64,000 nucleotides of DNA from E44-bin89 sp034409565 (GTDB taxonomy: Bacteria; Chloroflexota; Dehalococcoidia; Dehalococcoidales; RBG-16-60-22): positions 1 through 64,000 of the forward strand of contig DAOUMS010000017.1 of the NCBI GenBank assembly GCA_034409565.1, read 5' to 3'. Under the pieces are notes generated by a model. It did no database searches and was not told the origin of the DNA. It worked only from the letters and a program-made list of their open reading frames with translations. Both the position numbers and the translations under genes were made by a program. Positions 57,152 to 64,000 of this stretch are shown piece after piece (positions within the stretch are counted from its first letter, which is position 1; each line of letters starts with the position of its first letter).

Positions 57152-57651
57152 TCTGACGGCAGCCCCTTCGGGATAATGACCACTCGCCGTGCCTCACCCT
57201 CACCGCTGCTCTCGGTGGTTACGTCCGGATGGTCAGCCAGCGCCAGGTGGATGATGCGCCGGTCGAAGGCAGGCATTGGTTCCAAGGCAAACGGCTCTCC
57301 CTTCTGTGTTACCTGCTCGGCAATCCTGAAGGCAAGAGCCTGCAGCGCATTGCAGCGGCGCTGCTTGTAACTTTCAACATCAATGACAATGGGCAACCAT
57401 ACCTTCTTCTGATGGCCGACGATAATGCGTACCATATACTGGAGACAGGACAGGGTCTGTCCCCTCCGACCGATGAGGATACCCAGGTCATCACCCTCCA
57501 CATTACGCGTTATGGAGCTTGGAACCCCGGTCTTGCTATCCACCAGCGCTTGTTCTACCAGGTTTACCGAAGCCAGAACTCCCATAAGCTCAAGCAAGGT
57601 CTCCAGGATGCCTTTGACTGCCTCAGCAATCTCGTACTCGTCATCATTCAT
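57148..57651 (-). CDS. khpB: RNA-binding protein KhpB/Jag (KH and R3H domains)
   Basis: The product has 167 residues: a KH-II domain (ITRNVEGDDLGILIGRRGQTLSCLQYMVRIIV, with GxxG as GRRG) and an R3H domain near the end (NALQALAFRIAEQVTQKGEPFALEPMPAFDRRIIHLALADH). The long Jag N-terminal domain is missing. KhpB with KhpA regulates cell division and elongation in Gram-positives by binding RNA. It follows yidC, the common place for jag. Confidence 0.92.
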   Translation of the reverse strand: MNDDEYEIAEAVKGILETLLELMGVLASVNLVEQALVDSKTGVPSSITRNVEGDDLGILIGRRGQTLSCLQYMVRIIVGHQKKVWLPIVIDVESYKQRRCNALQALAFRIAEQVTQKGEPFALEPMPAFDRRIIHLALADHPDVTTESSGEGEARRVVIIPKGLPSD

Positions 57652-57675
57652 CTTAATTTACTACCTTAATGGCGA

Positions 57676-58632
57676 TTACCTTCGCTTCGGGCGTTTGCTC
57701 TTCTTCGGATGGCGCTTCATTGCCCTCAGGCTCGATTGGTACCTGGCAGATGTCGTGCCCTCTTTCGGCGACACATCTGCCTCCACAATATCGGCGCCAA
57801 CGTCCGCGCCAATATCAGACTCGGTCGCCGAGTAGTCGGCTGCTTTTTCCTCCACCGTGGTAATGCGCTTCAGGTACTTCCGGTCTCGAACCGCTGGCTT
57901 GACTGCCGAAGAAACCAGACCTCCCCACCCCCCGGTAATGAAGTACTGCATGACAATGCTGATGACATTGGATATCACCCAGTAAAGCGCCAGCCCACTC
58001 GGAAACTGCATGGTGAGGAAGGCGAACATCAACGGCATTATCCAGAGCATCATCTGGCTCTGCGCCTGCTGCTTGGGGTCGCCTGTTTTCGGGGTGACCA
58101 TCTTTTGCTGCAACCACATGGTGCCACCCACCAAGATTGGCAGCATCAGGTATTTGTCCGGCACTGCCAGGTCCAGCCAGAGAAAGCGACTGTTGAGCGG
58201 CACCAGCGAAAAGACCTGTGGCCACGAAGCGTAGAGATGCCCGGCTAACTTCAGGAAATCTTCGGGGACGACGGCTAACACGCGGATAATCGACTGAAAG
58301 AGGGCTATCCAGATTGGCAGCTGGACGAGCATGGGCAGCATGCAGCCGGCGGGGTTGACGCCGGACTCCTTGTAGAGCCGCATCTGCTCCTGTGCCAGCT
58401 TCTGCTTGTCCTTGCCAAATTTCTGCTGCAACTCGGACATCTTTGGCTGCAGCTCCTGCAATGCCTTGGTTGACCGAACCTGCTTGATGTTAAGCGGCGC
58501 GGTCAGACCACGCACAATAATGGTCAGCACAATTATCGACAGGCCAAAATTATTGAACAGAGCGCCGGACACGACGATAAGGACATTTATCATCGGCGAC
58601 AGGATGATTAAATCCCAGATTTCACCAATCAA
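57676..58632 (-). CDS. yidC: Membrane protein insertase YidC (Oxa1 type)
   Basis: Inserts proteins into the membrane. The start is TTG 58632, after GAGGTAAG. The product has 318 residues with about five membrane segments and the conserved IIVRGLTAPLNIKQVRSTKALQELQPKMSELQQKFGKDKQKLAQEQMRLYKESGVNPAGCMLPMLVQLPI region, which contains the hydrophilic-groove arginine (IVRGL). It has no large periplasmic domain, so it is Gram-positive-like. The C-terminus is strongly basic (KRHPKKSKRPKRR), as in ribosome-binding Oxa1 relatives. Confidence 0.95.
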   Translation of the reverse strand: MIGEIWDLIILSPMINVLIVVSGALFNNFGLSIIVLTIIVRGLTAPLNIKQVRSTKALQELQPKMSELQQKFGKDKQKLAQEQMRLYKESGVNPAGCMLPMLVQLPIWIALFQSIIRVLAVVPEDFLKLAGHLYASWPQVFSLVPLNSRFLWLDLAVPDKYLMLPILVGGTMWLQQKMVTPKTGDPKQQAQSQMMLWIMPLMFAFLTMQFPSGLALYWVISNVISIVMQYFITGGWGGLVSSAVKPAVRDRKYLKRITTVEEKAADYSATESDIGADVGADIVEADVSPKEGTTSARYQSSLRAMKRHPKKSKRPKRR

Positions 58633-58643
58633 AATAACTTACC

Positions 58644-59834
58644 TCACTCGCTTTCCAGCTCAAGACTCCACAGCGTGGCCCCGGAGCGGGCATCCACCGC
58701 ATAGAGGACATCGTCAGCACTGTGAACGTAGATAACCCCGTCACTGGCGGCCAGAGGCGCATAAATATTGTCCTCCAGGTTGGCCAGTTGTTTTTTCTGT
58801 CTGGTACCGGCCTCCAGGGAATAAACCTGACCTGCCTCGACGGCCACAATTACATTGCCTGCCGCCAGAACCGGAGAGGAACTTACCGGGCTTTCCAGGT
58901 CAAAGACGATGACCACCTCCCCACCCTCAGCCTTCAGGGCATGTACCTTACCATCGACCGAGCCGGCATAGATGACTTCATCCGCAATCACGGGGCGTGA
59001 CCAGAACCAGTTTCTGGCCTGATATTTCCAGCGCAGGCTGCCGTCAGCCTCATTCAGGGCATACAGGTTACGGTCAAAAGAGCCAAAATAAACCGTATTG
59101 CCGTACACCAGCGGGGTGGCGACAATCGCCCCCTCCGTTTCAAACTGCCACTTCAGGCTGCCGTCGGCCACGTTCAGCGCATACAGCTTTTTATCAAAGG
59201 AGCCGATATACAGCGTAGTCCCGTTTACGGCGGGTGTCCCCCAGATTTCATCCCCGGATTCAAACACCCAGAGCCTGTCTCCCGTAGCGGCATCGAGGGC
59301 GTAGAGCTTGCCATCGGAACCGCCGAAATACACTTTATCCCCCCCCACCACCGGCCCGCCAACCACCGGGTCAAGTTCATCTTCTCGGGGATACACCCAG
59401 CGCAAGGCGCCGGTTTCCGTGTTCACGGCATACATTTTGCCATTATAGCCGGTAATATATACCAGCTCAGAGGTTACGGCTGGTGTTCCGTAAATGGCGA
59501 CCGCTTCGGTTCCCTGGGCACAGGTAAACCCACCGGACTGCTTCTTTTCAAACAGGATATCCGGCCAGAGGCGCTGCTGGGTGTCCTTATCTATGGCGAC
59601 CAGTTTCCCTTCCATTGAACCCAGAAAGAGAGCGCCATCCGTAACAGAGGCCCCTGACCAGCCCCTCGGTACACTTTTGGTCGGGCGACAGGTAGGAATG
59701 GCCAGCCCGCTGGCCAGCACCAGCAGCAATACTGCCAGTAGCAGCACCTTGCTGATGGTTCCTTTTTTTAACACCCGATTGGTACTCCTCACCTCGTTTC
59801 CTTTATCCAGCAAAGCAGTTCCCCCTGTATTCAT
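58644..59834 (-). CDS. PQQ-like beta-propeller protein, BamB-like, in the yidD-yidC operon
   Basis: The start is ATG 59834, overlapping the yidD stop (ATGA), so it is co-translated; a GTG 42 bases later is the alternative. The product has 396 residues. An N-terminal hydrophobic segment (about 28-47) is followed by LAIPTC, which may be a non-classical lipobox. The rest is a propeller of about seven repeats such as KVYFGGSDGKLYALDAATGDRLWVF and TLYIGSFDKKLYALNVADGSLKWQF. These match PQQ/BamB-type blades, which hold proteins or fold outer-membrane proteins; no cofactor ligand can be named. Its place between yidD and yidC is unusual. Confidence 0.85.
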   Translation of the reverse strand: MNTGGTALLDKGNEVRSTNRVLKKGTISKVLLLAVLLLVLASGLAIPTCRPTKSVPRGWSGASVTDGALFLGSMEGKLVAIDKDTQQRLWPDILFEKKQSGGFTCAQGTEAVAIYGTPAVTSELVYITGYNGKMYAVNTETGALRWVYPREDELDPVVGGPVVGGDKVYFGGSDGKLYALDAATGDRLWVFESGDEIWGTPAVNGTTLYIGSFDKKLYALNVADGSLKWQFETEGAIVATPLVYGNTVYFGSFDRNLYALNEADGSLRWKYQARNWFWSRPVIADEVIYAGSVDGKVHALKAEGGEVVIVFDLESPVSSSPVLAAGNVIVAVEAGQVYSLEAGTRQKKQLANLEDNIYAPLAASDGVIYVHSADDVLYAVDARSGATLWSLELESE

Positions 59835-60040
59835 GGCACCGGGTCATATCCCCCTCCATGGAAGGGATGGCAGCGGCAGAGGCGTCTCACTCCCAGCCAG
59901 CCCCCCTTTACCAGACCGTGCCGGGCGATAGCCTCATACGTATACTGAGAACAGGTAGGGGCAAATCGGCAGGAATGCAACGTGACCTGGGAAAGGGTCA
60001 TCTGATAAAGTTTAATGAGACCTAAGGCCAACTTTCTCAT
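59831..60040 (-). CDS. yidD: Membrane protein insertion efficiency factor YidD
   Basis: The start is ATG 60040 (MRKLALGLIKLYQ); the open frame goes further but yidD proteins begin here. The product has 69 residues, with CRFAPTCSQYTYEAIARHGLVKGGWLGVRRLCRCHPFHGGGYDPVP, the complete YidD signature. It overlaps the 3' end of rnpA by 29 bases and is coupled to the propeller gene. Confidence 0.95.
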   Translation of the reverse strand: MRKLALGLIKLYQMTLSQVTLHSCRFAPTCSQYTYEAIARHGLVKGGWLGVRRLCRCHPFHGGGYDPVP

Positions 60041-60374
60041 AATTCTCAACCAGTAAACCGGCCCTCGACAGCAAATCCTTAACGGCTGCCTCAAGCTCAG
60101 CATAATTAACACCAGCGGCATATGAGCGGGCAATGAAAATAATATCCCACCCCGGTTGCAGAGGGGTCGCTCGCAGAATTTCGCGAAGCAGACGTTTCAC
60201 CCGATTTCGCACCACCGCCTTGCCTACTCGGCGGCTGACCGAAAAACCATATCTGGACAACGCAAGCCCATTGGATAGTGCCTTCATCACCAGTAAATTA
60301 TTCACCCAAGAACTGCCTTTATTGTAGACTAGCGCATACTGCACGGGTTTCGTCAGATACTGCTCACCCCTCAC
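60012..60374 (-). CDS. rnpA: Ribonuclease P protein component
   Basis: Helps the RNA subunit of RNase P mature tRNA. The 120 residues include YGFSVSRRVGKAVVRNRVKRLLREILR, the RNR motif of the family, and a C-terminal PGWDIIFIARSYAAGVNYAELEAAVKDLL. It lies after rpmH and overlaps yidD, the normal order. Confidence 0.96.
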   Translation of the reverse strand: MRGEQYLTKPVQYALVYNKGSSWVNNLLVMKALSNGLALSRYGFSVSRRVGKAVVRNRVKRLLREILRATPLQPGWDIIFIARSYAAGVNYAELEAAVKDLLSRAGLLVENYEKVGLRSH

Positions 60375-60411
60375 GGCACACGCCCCCCTTATTCAACTAG
60401 CTAGCCAGACA

Positions 60412-60552
60412 TTACACGACGGTTAATCTCTTGCGACCTTTTAGTCGCCTTGATTTCAAAACGGCGCGTCCGTTTCGCGTGCTCATCCGCGCCCGGAAAC
60501 CGTGCTCTCGCTTCCTCGGAATTCTCTTTGGTTGATATGTCCTTTTCGGCAT
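60412..60552 (-). CDS. rpmH: 50S ribosomal protein L34
   Basis: The 46-residue product starts MPKRTYQPKRIPRKR and contains HGFRARMSTRNGRAVLKSRRLKGRKRLTV, the L34 pattern. It is too short for standard ORF calling but certain. It leads the rpmH-rnpA-yidD-propeller-yidC-khpB operon. dnaA is not next to it, and the 88 bases upstream show no DnaA boxes. Confidence 0.95.
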   Translation of the reverse strand: MPKRTYQPKRIPRKREHGFRARMSTRNGRAVLKSRRLKGRKRLTVV

Positions 60553-60640
60553 TTCAGTTCACCGTAACAAATAAAACAATCTTTTCCCTTTTATTCGGGG
60601 GAAAGCAAGTAAAAATAACGCTAGCTATCGTCGCCACTAA

Positions 60641-60931
60641 TCAACCAGCTGTTTCCATTTCACGGATATGAACTGGTGCATGCGGCAACAGGGCCAGGTG
60701 ACGGGCCCTTTTTATCTCCCTTGCCAGAAGGCGCTGATGTCTGGCACAGGTACCAGTTTTACGACGCGGCGCAATCTTTCCCCTATCGGTAATGAAGTGC
60801 AGCAATTTCTCTGGCTTCTTGTAATCTATGACCTGTGCCTTATCCGCACAGAACGAACATACCTTGCGCTTGGGCACATACCTTGGTTTGGACCACTTCC
60901 TACCCCTGTGTGTTTCTCTCGCTTCTGCCAT
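60641..60931 (-). CDS. rpsR: 30S ribosomal protein S18
   Basis: The 96 residues have CSFCADKAQVIDYKKPEKLLHFITDRGKIAPRRKTGTCARHQRLLAREIKRARHLALLP, with the S18 core and four Cys that may bind zinc. It is the last gene of the rpsF-ssb-rpsR operon. Confidence 0.96.
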   Translation of the reverse strand: MAEARETHRGRKWSKPRYVPKRKVCSFCADKAQVIDYKKPEKLLHFITDRGKIAPRRKTGTCARHQRLLAREIKRARHLALLPHAPVHIREMETAG

Positions 60932-60957
60932 TCACGACCCTTTCAACCTGCATTTAT

Positions 60958-61395
60958 CTAAAACGAAATATCATCAGGCTCCAGCTCCGCGGCATCGCTT
61001 TCCTCGACTTTGCCGCCAGTGGCGGCAGCCTCTTCCTGCCTTTCCTCGGGGAGTGGTGACATTCCCCTGCGGTCAAGGAATATTACCTTGTTGGCGATTA
61101 CCTCTGCCCTTGAATGCTGCTGACCGTCCTGTCCTTCCCAGGTACGAGTGTGCAGCCGGCCTTCGGCGTAAACCAGACGACCTTTGGCCAGGAACTGGTT
61201 ACACTGTTCGGCAAGCTTATTCCAGGTTACCACGCCGAACCACTCTGTTTCCTGCCTGTGTTCTCCCTCCGGAGTCGTCGATACCCAGTTGGTGGCCACA
61301 CGGAACGAGGTCACGGGCTTCCCGTTTGGAGTAAACCGCATTTCCGGTTCCCCACCAATATTCCCGATTATGATTACTTTATTCAGACTTGGCAT
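60958..61395 (-). CDS. ssb: Single-stranded DNA-binding protein
   Basis: The start is ATG 61395 (MPSLNKVIIIGN), with GGAGGG upstream; the longer frame is not used. The product has 145 residues: an OB fold (NKVIIIGNIGGEPEMRFTPNGKPVTSFRVATN...TEWFGVVTWNKLAEQC), a short acidic linker, and the tip EPDDISF, close to the canonical D-D-I-P-F that recruits repair partners. It lies between rpsF and rpsR, the usual order. Confidence 0.96.
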   Translation of the reverse strand: MPSLNKVIIIGNIGGEPEMRFTPNGKPVTSFRVATNWVSTTPEGEHRQETEWFGVVTWNKLAEQCNQFLAKGRLVYAEGRLHTRTWEGQDGQQHSRAEVIANKVIFLDRRGMSPLPEERQEEAAATGGKVEESDAAELEPDDISF

Positions 61396-61455
61396 GGCTC
61401 CGACCCTCCTTTTACCCCCACCCTTCATCAGGAAAGGTAAGGGCAACCCCCCAGT

Positions 61456-61794
61456 TTAACTGCCGACCTTTAACAACAGGTGCCGTAGAATTGCCTCAGA
61501 TATCTTCAGGTTTGCATCCAGTTCCTTGGCCCAGGTGGGCATCATTTTGCATCGCGTTAGCACATAATTACCTTCCAGATGGCTTTCGATGGGATAGGCC
61601 ATCTTCCGCTTACCCCACCGTTCTTCCTCGGATATGACGCCACCTTTACCACTTATGAACTGGTTTACGTTTTTAATCGTGGCCTCAAAAGCGTCCTCAC
61701 CAACCTCAGGGCTGACCACCAATACCAGTTCGTAGTCCCGTAACTGTATGTCTTCGGTTTTTGCTTCTTTGACTTTACTCTTACTTATCGCCAT
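61456..61794 (-). CDS. rpsF: 30S ribosomal protein S6
   Basis: The 112 residues begin with an extra 18-residue charged segment, then the S6 domain (LRDYELVLVVSPEVGEDAFEATIKNVNQFISGKGGVISEEERWGKRKMAYPIESHLEGNYVL). It leads the operon with ssb and rpsR, and its promoter is at 61821-61849. Confidence 0.95.
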   Translation of the reverse strand: MAISKSKVKEAKTEDIQLRDYELVLVVSPEVGEDAFEATIKNVNQFISGKGGVISEEERWGKRKMAYPIESHLEGNYVLTRCKMMPTWAKELDANLKISEAILRHLLLKVGS

Positions 61795-61820
61795 TTTTCA
61801 ATCCAGAAATTTTCTCGACC

Positions 61821-61849
61821 ATTATACCACAAACAGCCGACACCCACAA
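61821..61849 (-). promoter_or_regulatory. Promoter for rpsF-ssb-rpsR
   Basis: On the minus strand TTGTGG (61849-61844), 17-base spacer and consensus TATAAT (61826-61821). Confidence 0.7.
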
Positions 61850-61912
61850 TGTCTCCACCGACCAAGCATTTTATCCGGCCCCCCGCCACCTGTCACCACC
61901 CCAATGGTGAAC

Positions 61913-61941
61913 TTGACACAGTATACCACCTTTGTTACACT
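61913..61941 (+). promoter_or_regulatory. Promoter for tRNA-Asp
   Basis: TTGACA (61913-61918), 17-base spacer and TACACT (61936-61941), about 48 bases before the tRNA. It is divergent from the rpsF promoter. Confidence 0.8.
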
Positions 61942-61995
61942 CTAGTTAAGTATAGGGGATTAAGAATCTCAATCAGTCTCACCAGTATATCAAAT

Positions 61996-62069
61996 GGCCC
62001 CGTGGTGTAGCGGTCTAACATGCCACCCTGTCACGGTGGAGATCAGGGGTTCAAATCCCCTCGGGGTCG
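61996..62069 (+). tRNA. tRNA-Asp (GTC)
   Basis: The acceptor GGCCCCG pairs with CGGGGTC (one G-U pair), followed by discriminator G. The anticodon arm CCACC-CTGTCAC-GGTGG has the loop anticodon GTC for aspartate. The T arm AGGGG-TTCAAAT-CCCCT is intact. The CCA end is not encoded. It is alone with its own promoter and terminator. Confidence 0.96.
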
Positions 62070-62080
62070 GTGAATACAAA

Positions 62081-62111
62081 AAAGGCGACCTACCAGTCGC
62101 CTTTTAATTTT
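62081..62111 (+). terminator. Terminator of tRNA-Asp
   Basis: AAAGGCGAC, CTACCA, GTCGCCTTTT then AATTTTTT. A strong intrinsic terminator. Confidence 0.88.
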
Positions 62112-62280
62112 TTAAACAAGCCAACGAATTGCATAAATTTTAGGTCTGCTGGACACCCCCGAGATTTCTTTGGTAAGATAGGCCACACAACTGGAGTAAT
62201 GAAGGATTTACCTGTAGTTTCGGCTCCAGGGAACAGCCCTTAGGGCCAGTGATACTGATTCACACATACGGAGGTCCAAG

Positions 62281-63627
62281 ATGACACGAACTGCTCCGAA
62301 CAAAGCGAGCCTGGTTGATGAGTACGTAAAGAAGCGTCCAGGCTCCAAGAAATGGCACGACCGGGCAGTGCCGCTTTTTTCGGCTAATGGTGCCACCCAC
62401 AGCGCACGCCTCCTCGACCCTTTCCGTCCTTACATCACCCATGCTCAAGGAGTTAAAAAATGGGATGTTGATGGCAATGAGTATATAGATTACTGCATGG
62501 GACATGGGGCATTGATACTGGGCCACAGTCACCCGAAATGGGTCAAGGCAGTACAGGAACAGTTAGCCAAAGGGGTACACTTTGGGGAAAACCACCAGCT
62601 TGAAGTGGCATGGGCGGAATCGATAAAGAGCATGATGCCCGTTGCGGAAAGAGCGGAGTTCTGCGCCTGCGGCCAGGAAGCCAATTTAATGGCCATAAGA
62701 CTGGCCAGAATCTTCACCGGAAGGAAAAAGGTACTGCGTTTTGTCGAAAATTTCCATGGTTGGGCCGATGAAGTAGCCCCGGAAGGCTCTGCTGGCGTGT
62801 CCACACCCGATGTTAAAATCATCCCGATGAATAATCTAAACCTGCTCGAAGCAGAACTGGCGACCAGAGAGTATGCCCTGGTCATGACCGAGGGCGGTGG
62901 CGCTCACATGGCCGGGCAGATTCCCTGGGATACCGAATTTATCCAGGCAATTTCCGGCATCACCAGGAAATACGGAACGCTGTGGCTCATAGATGAAGTA
63001 GTCACCGGTTTTCGAGATGACCGGGGCGGCTGGCAGGCGATAGCCGGCGTCAGGCCTGACCTGACTTCCCTGGGCAAGTGCACCAGTGGTGGTATGGCCG
63101 TTGGTGTCATTGTCGGCCGGGCTGACGTTTTTGAGGCTTTTAATCCCAAAACCCCTGTGGAACAACGCGTAAGGCACACGGGAACGTGGAACAGCAATCC
63201 CCTGCTGTCATCAGCCGGAGTGGCCGCTTGCCAGCTTTACCGGGATGGTGGGCCACAGAAAAAAGCCACTGAAATGGCTGCTTACCTGCGACAGGAGGGC
63301 AACAAGATACTCAGACAACATAAGATTAGCGGTCGTTTATATGGACGGACGATAGTCCATCTTTATCTGGGGCCAGCTGACTTCGAGGCCCGCGATGAAT
63401 ATTCACCACCCACAAGAGATGTAGCTAAAATCACGAGCCCGGAAATGGCCGCCGTGAAAACTATGCTCTGCCTGCACCTGCTCCATCGTGGTATTGCCAC
63501 CATGGGTGGCCGGTTCTTCGTCCTCTCCGCTGTGCATACCAGAAAGGACATTGACCAAGCCATGGCAGCGTTTGCCTCATCTCTTGACGACTTGCTAGCC
63601 GAGGGATGGCTGGCAACAGAACCGTGA
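62281..63627 (+). CDS. Class III aminotransferase, glutamate-1-semialdehyde aminomutase-like
   Basis: The product has 448 residues after GGAGGTCC. It matches the GSA aminomutase/omega-aminotransferase group: WDVDGNEYIDYCMGHGALILGHSHP, FCACGQEANLMAIRLARIFTGRKKVLRFVENFHGWADE, WLIDEVVTGFR, and the PLP lysine in SLGKCTSGGMAVG (Lys266). In true GSA aminomutase the G-T-E-A motif reads N-S-G-T-E-A; here it is A-C-G-Q-E-A, so substrate use may differ. Many such paralogues occur in Dehalococcoidia. No haem gene is adjacent, so a role in tetrapyrrole synthesis is not supported. Confidence 0.85.
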   Translation: MTRTAPNKASLVDEYVKKRPGSKKWHDRAVPLFSANGATHSARLLDPFRPYITHAQGVKKWDVDGNEYIDYCMGHGALILGHSHPKWVKAVQEQLAKGVHFGENHQLEVAWAESIKSMMPVAERAEFCACGQEANLMAIRLARIFTGRKKVLRFVENFHGWADEVAPEGSAGVSTPDVKIIPMNNLNLLEAELATREYALVMTEGGGAHMAGQIPWDTEFIQAISGITRKYGTLWLIDEVVTGFRDDRGGWQAIAGVRPDLTSLGKCTSGGMAVGVIVGRADVFEAFNPKTPVEQRVRHTGTWNSNPLLSSAGVAACQLYRDGGPQKKATEMAAYLRQEGNKILRQHKISGRLYGRTIVHLYLGPADFEARDEYSPPTRDVAKITSPEMAAVKTMLCLHLLHRGIATMGGRFFVLSAVHTRKDIDQAMAAFASSLDDLLAEGWLATEP

Positions 63628-63640
63628 GGTTAATACTGAC

Positions 63641-63662
63641 ACCGACTTTTGACGTCGGTTTT
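63641..63662 (+). terminator. Terminator of the aminotransferase gene
   Basis: ACCGAC, TTTTGAC, GTCGGT then TTTTC. Six-pair stem with a short T-run. Confidence 0.7.
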
Positions 63663-63694
63663 CATCTGAATATGAAGTTCAATTCATAACCGAG

Positions 63695-63723
63695 TTTACT
63701 CTTTTGCCCGACAAGGCTATAAT
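63695..63723 (+). promoter_or_regulatory. Promoter for etfB
   Basis: TTTACT (63695-63700), 17-base spacer and consensus TATAAT (63718-63723). The ATG is 28 bases on and lacks a clear Shine-Dalgarno site. Confidence 0.65.
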
Positions 63724-63751
63724 AGGGTAGTATATAGAAGTATATATATAG

Positions 63752-64000
63752 ATGCTAGTCGTTGCCTGTATTAAACAAGTACCTGATACCACTCAGGTTG
63801 AAGTCGATCCGGTAACGGGCACTCTGAAGCGAGAAGGAGTGCCCTTTATCATGAACCCTTTTGATGCCCATGCTCTGGAAGAGAGCCTCCGGCTCAAAGA
63901 CCGCTACGGGTTCCGCGTCGCCGTCATTTCCATGGGCCCCCCCAATACCGAGATTACGCTACGTAAATCTTTAGCCCTGGGTGCCGACGAGGCCATGCTC
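63752..64000 (+). CDS. etfB: Electron transfer flavoprotein subunit beta (partial)
   Basis: The 83 residues up to the window edge read VVACIKQVPDT.QVEVDP...MNPFDAHALEESLRLKDRYGFRVAVISMGPP and ALGADEAML, which is the EtfB N-terminus. It would pair with EtfA to carry electrons from acyl-CoA dehydrogenases or in electron bifurcation. The partner gene should follow just beyond the window. Confidence 0.9.
   Translation, partial: MLVVACIKQVPDTTQVEVDPVTGTLKREGVPFIMNPFDAHALEESLRLKDRYGFRVAVISMGPPNTEITLRKSLALGADEAML

Noticed and set aside
60553..60640. Possible replication origin next to rpmH
   Set aside because: No DnaA boxes, no AT-rich repeats and no dnaA; the next genes are rpsR-ssb-rpsF.
62111..62280. 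Possible riboswitch upstream of the class III aminotransferase
   Set aside because: No known aptamer core or terminator is visible in these 170 bases; only the GGAGGTCC ribosome site is clear.

Overview
This 64 kb window looks like a chromosomal core segment from a member of the Chloroflexota, most likely the class Dehalococcoidia or a close relative, with moderately high GC. The assignment is inferred from remembered family resemblance and gene order, not from a search. Supporting features are a short EF-Ts, a YidC of the simple Oxa1 type, T-box riboswitches, a Ycf45-like R3H ATPase beside pdxST, a bacterial translin, a stand-alone TrpB2, and families typical of Dehalococcoidia (DUF5667 anti-sigma-like, DUF4382 and SIMPL lipoproteins). 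Almost all of it is housekeeping. No prophage, transposase, CRISPR array or rRNA operon was seen.

Layout. 1-1000: a partial NfeD-like protein and an AT-rich HIT-like gene. 1-10.4 kb: rpoB-rpoC-ruvB, where ruvB appears to start with ATA. 10.4-18.6 kb: an unknown protein, queH, envelope lipoproteins, an ECF sigma factor with its DUF5667 partner, rimI, then yebC-ruvC-ruvA and a GNAT enzyme. 18.6-26.7 kb is the most accessory-looking part: an AT-rich DUF3800 gene, a repeat-like hairpin pair, a DUF4382-chagasin lipoprotein, an 894-residue lipoprotein joining a Vps62-like domain to a clan GH-A-like barrel, uvrB, and an AT-rich HEPN-like gene. 26.7-31.3 kb: udg-rnj-ftsK. 31.4-35.2 kb: ribF-tyrS-aminotransferase-degenerate rhodanese. 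35.3-39.5 kb: DUF1015, an MBL hydrolase and hppA with an attenuator-like leader. 39.6-46.3 kb: translin, ThiD2-like, yraN, rnhB, tmk, Ycf45-like ATPase, pdxT, pdxS, rsmG. 46.4-50.6 kb: rpsB-tsf-pyrH-frr-uppS-cdsA. 50.6-53.7 kb: a tryptophan T-box with trpB2, then an HtrA-like lipoprotein. 53.7-60.6 kb: rpmH-rnpA-yidD-propeller-yidC-khpB, then ileS under an isoleucine T-box. 60.6-64 kb: rpsF-ssb-rpsR, tRNA-Asp, a class III aminotransferase and a partial etfB.

How the parts fit. The window combines transcription (RpoB/C), translation (S2, EF-Ts, RRF, S6, S18, L34, TyrRS, IleRS), membrane protein insertion (YidC, YidD), recombination and repair (RuvABC, UvrB, UDG, SSB, RNase HII) and cofactor synthesis (PLP, FAD). 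Amino-acid supply is sensed by two T-boxes. Sigma70-type promoters (TTGACA-like, about 17 bp, TATAAT-like) are readable at many loci. Several place the start codon only about 7-11 bases after the -10, suggesting leaderless mRNAs. TTG start codons with good Shine-Dalgarno sites are common.

The points most worth follow-up are the apparent ATA start of ruvB, the hppA leader (promoter, 17-codon ORF, terminator hairpin), the Vps62/GH-A fusion lipoprotein, a beta-propeller gene inserted between yidD and yidC, a rhodanese lacking its catalytic Cys, and AT-rich DUF3800 and HEPN-like genes. I did not find a convincing new multi-gene system.
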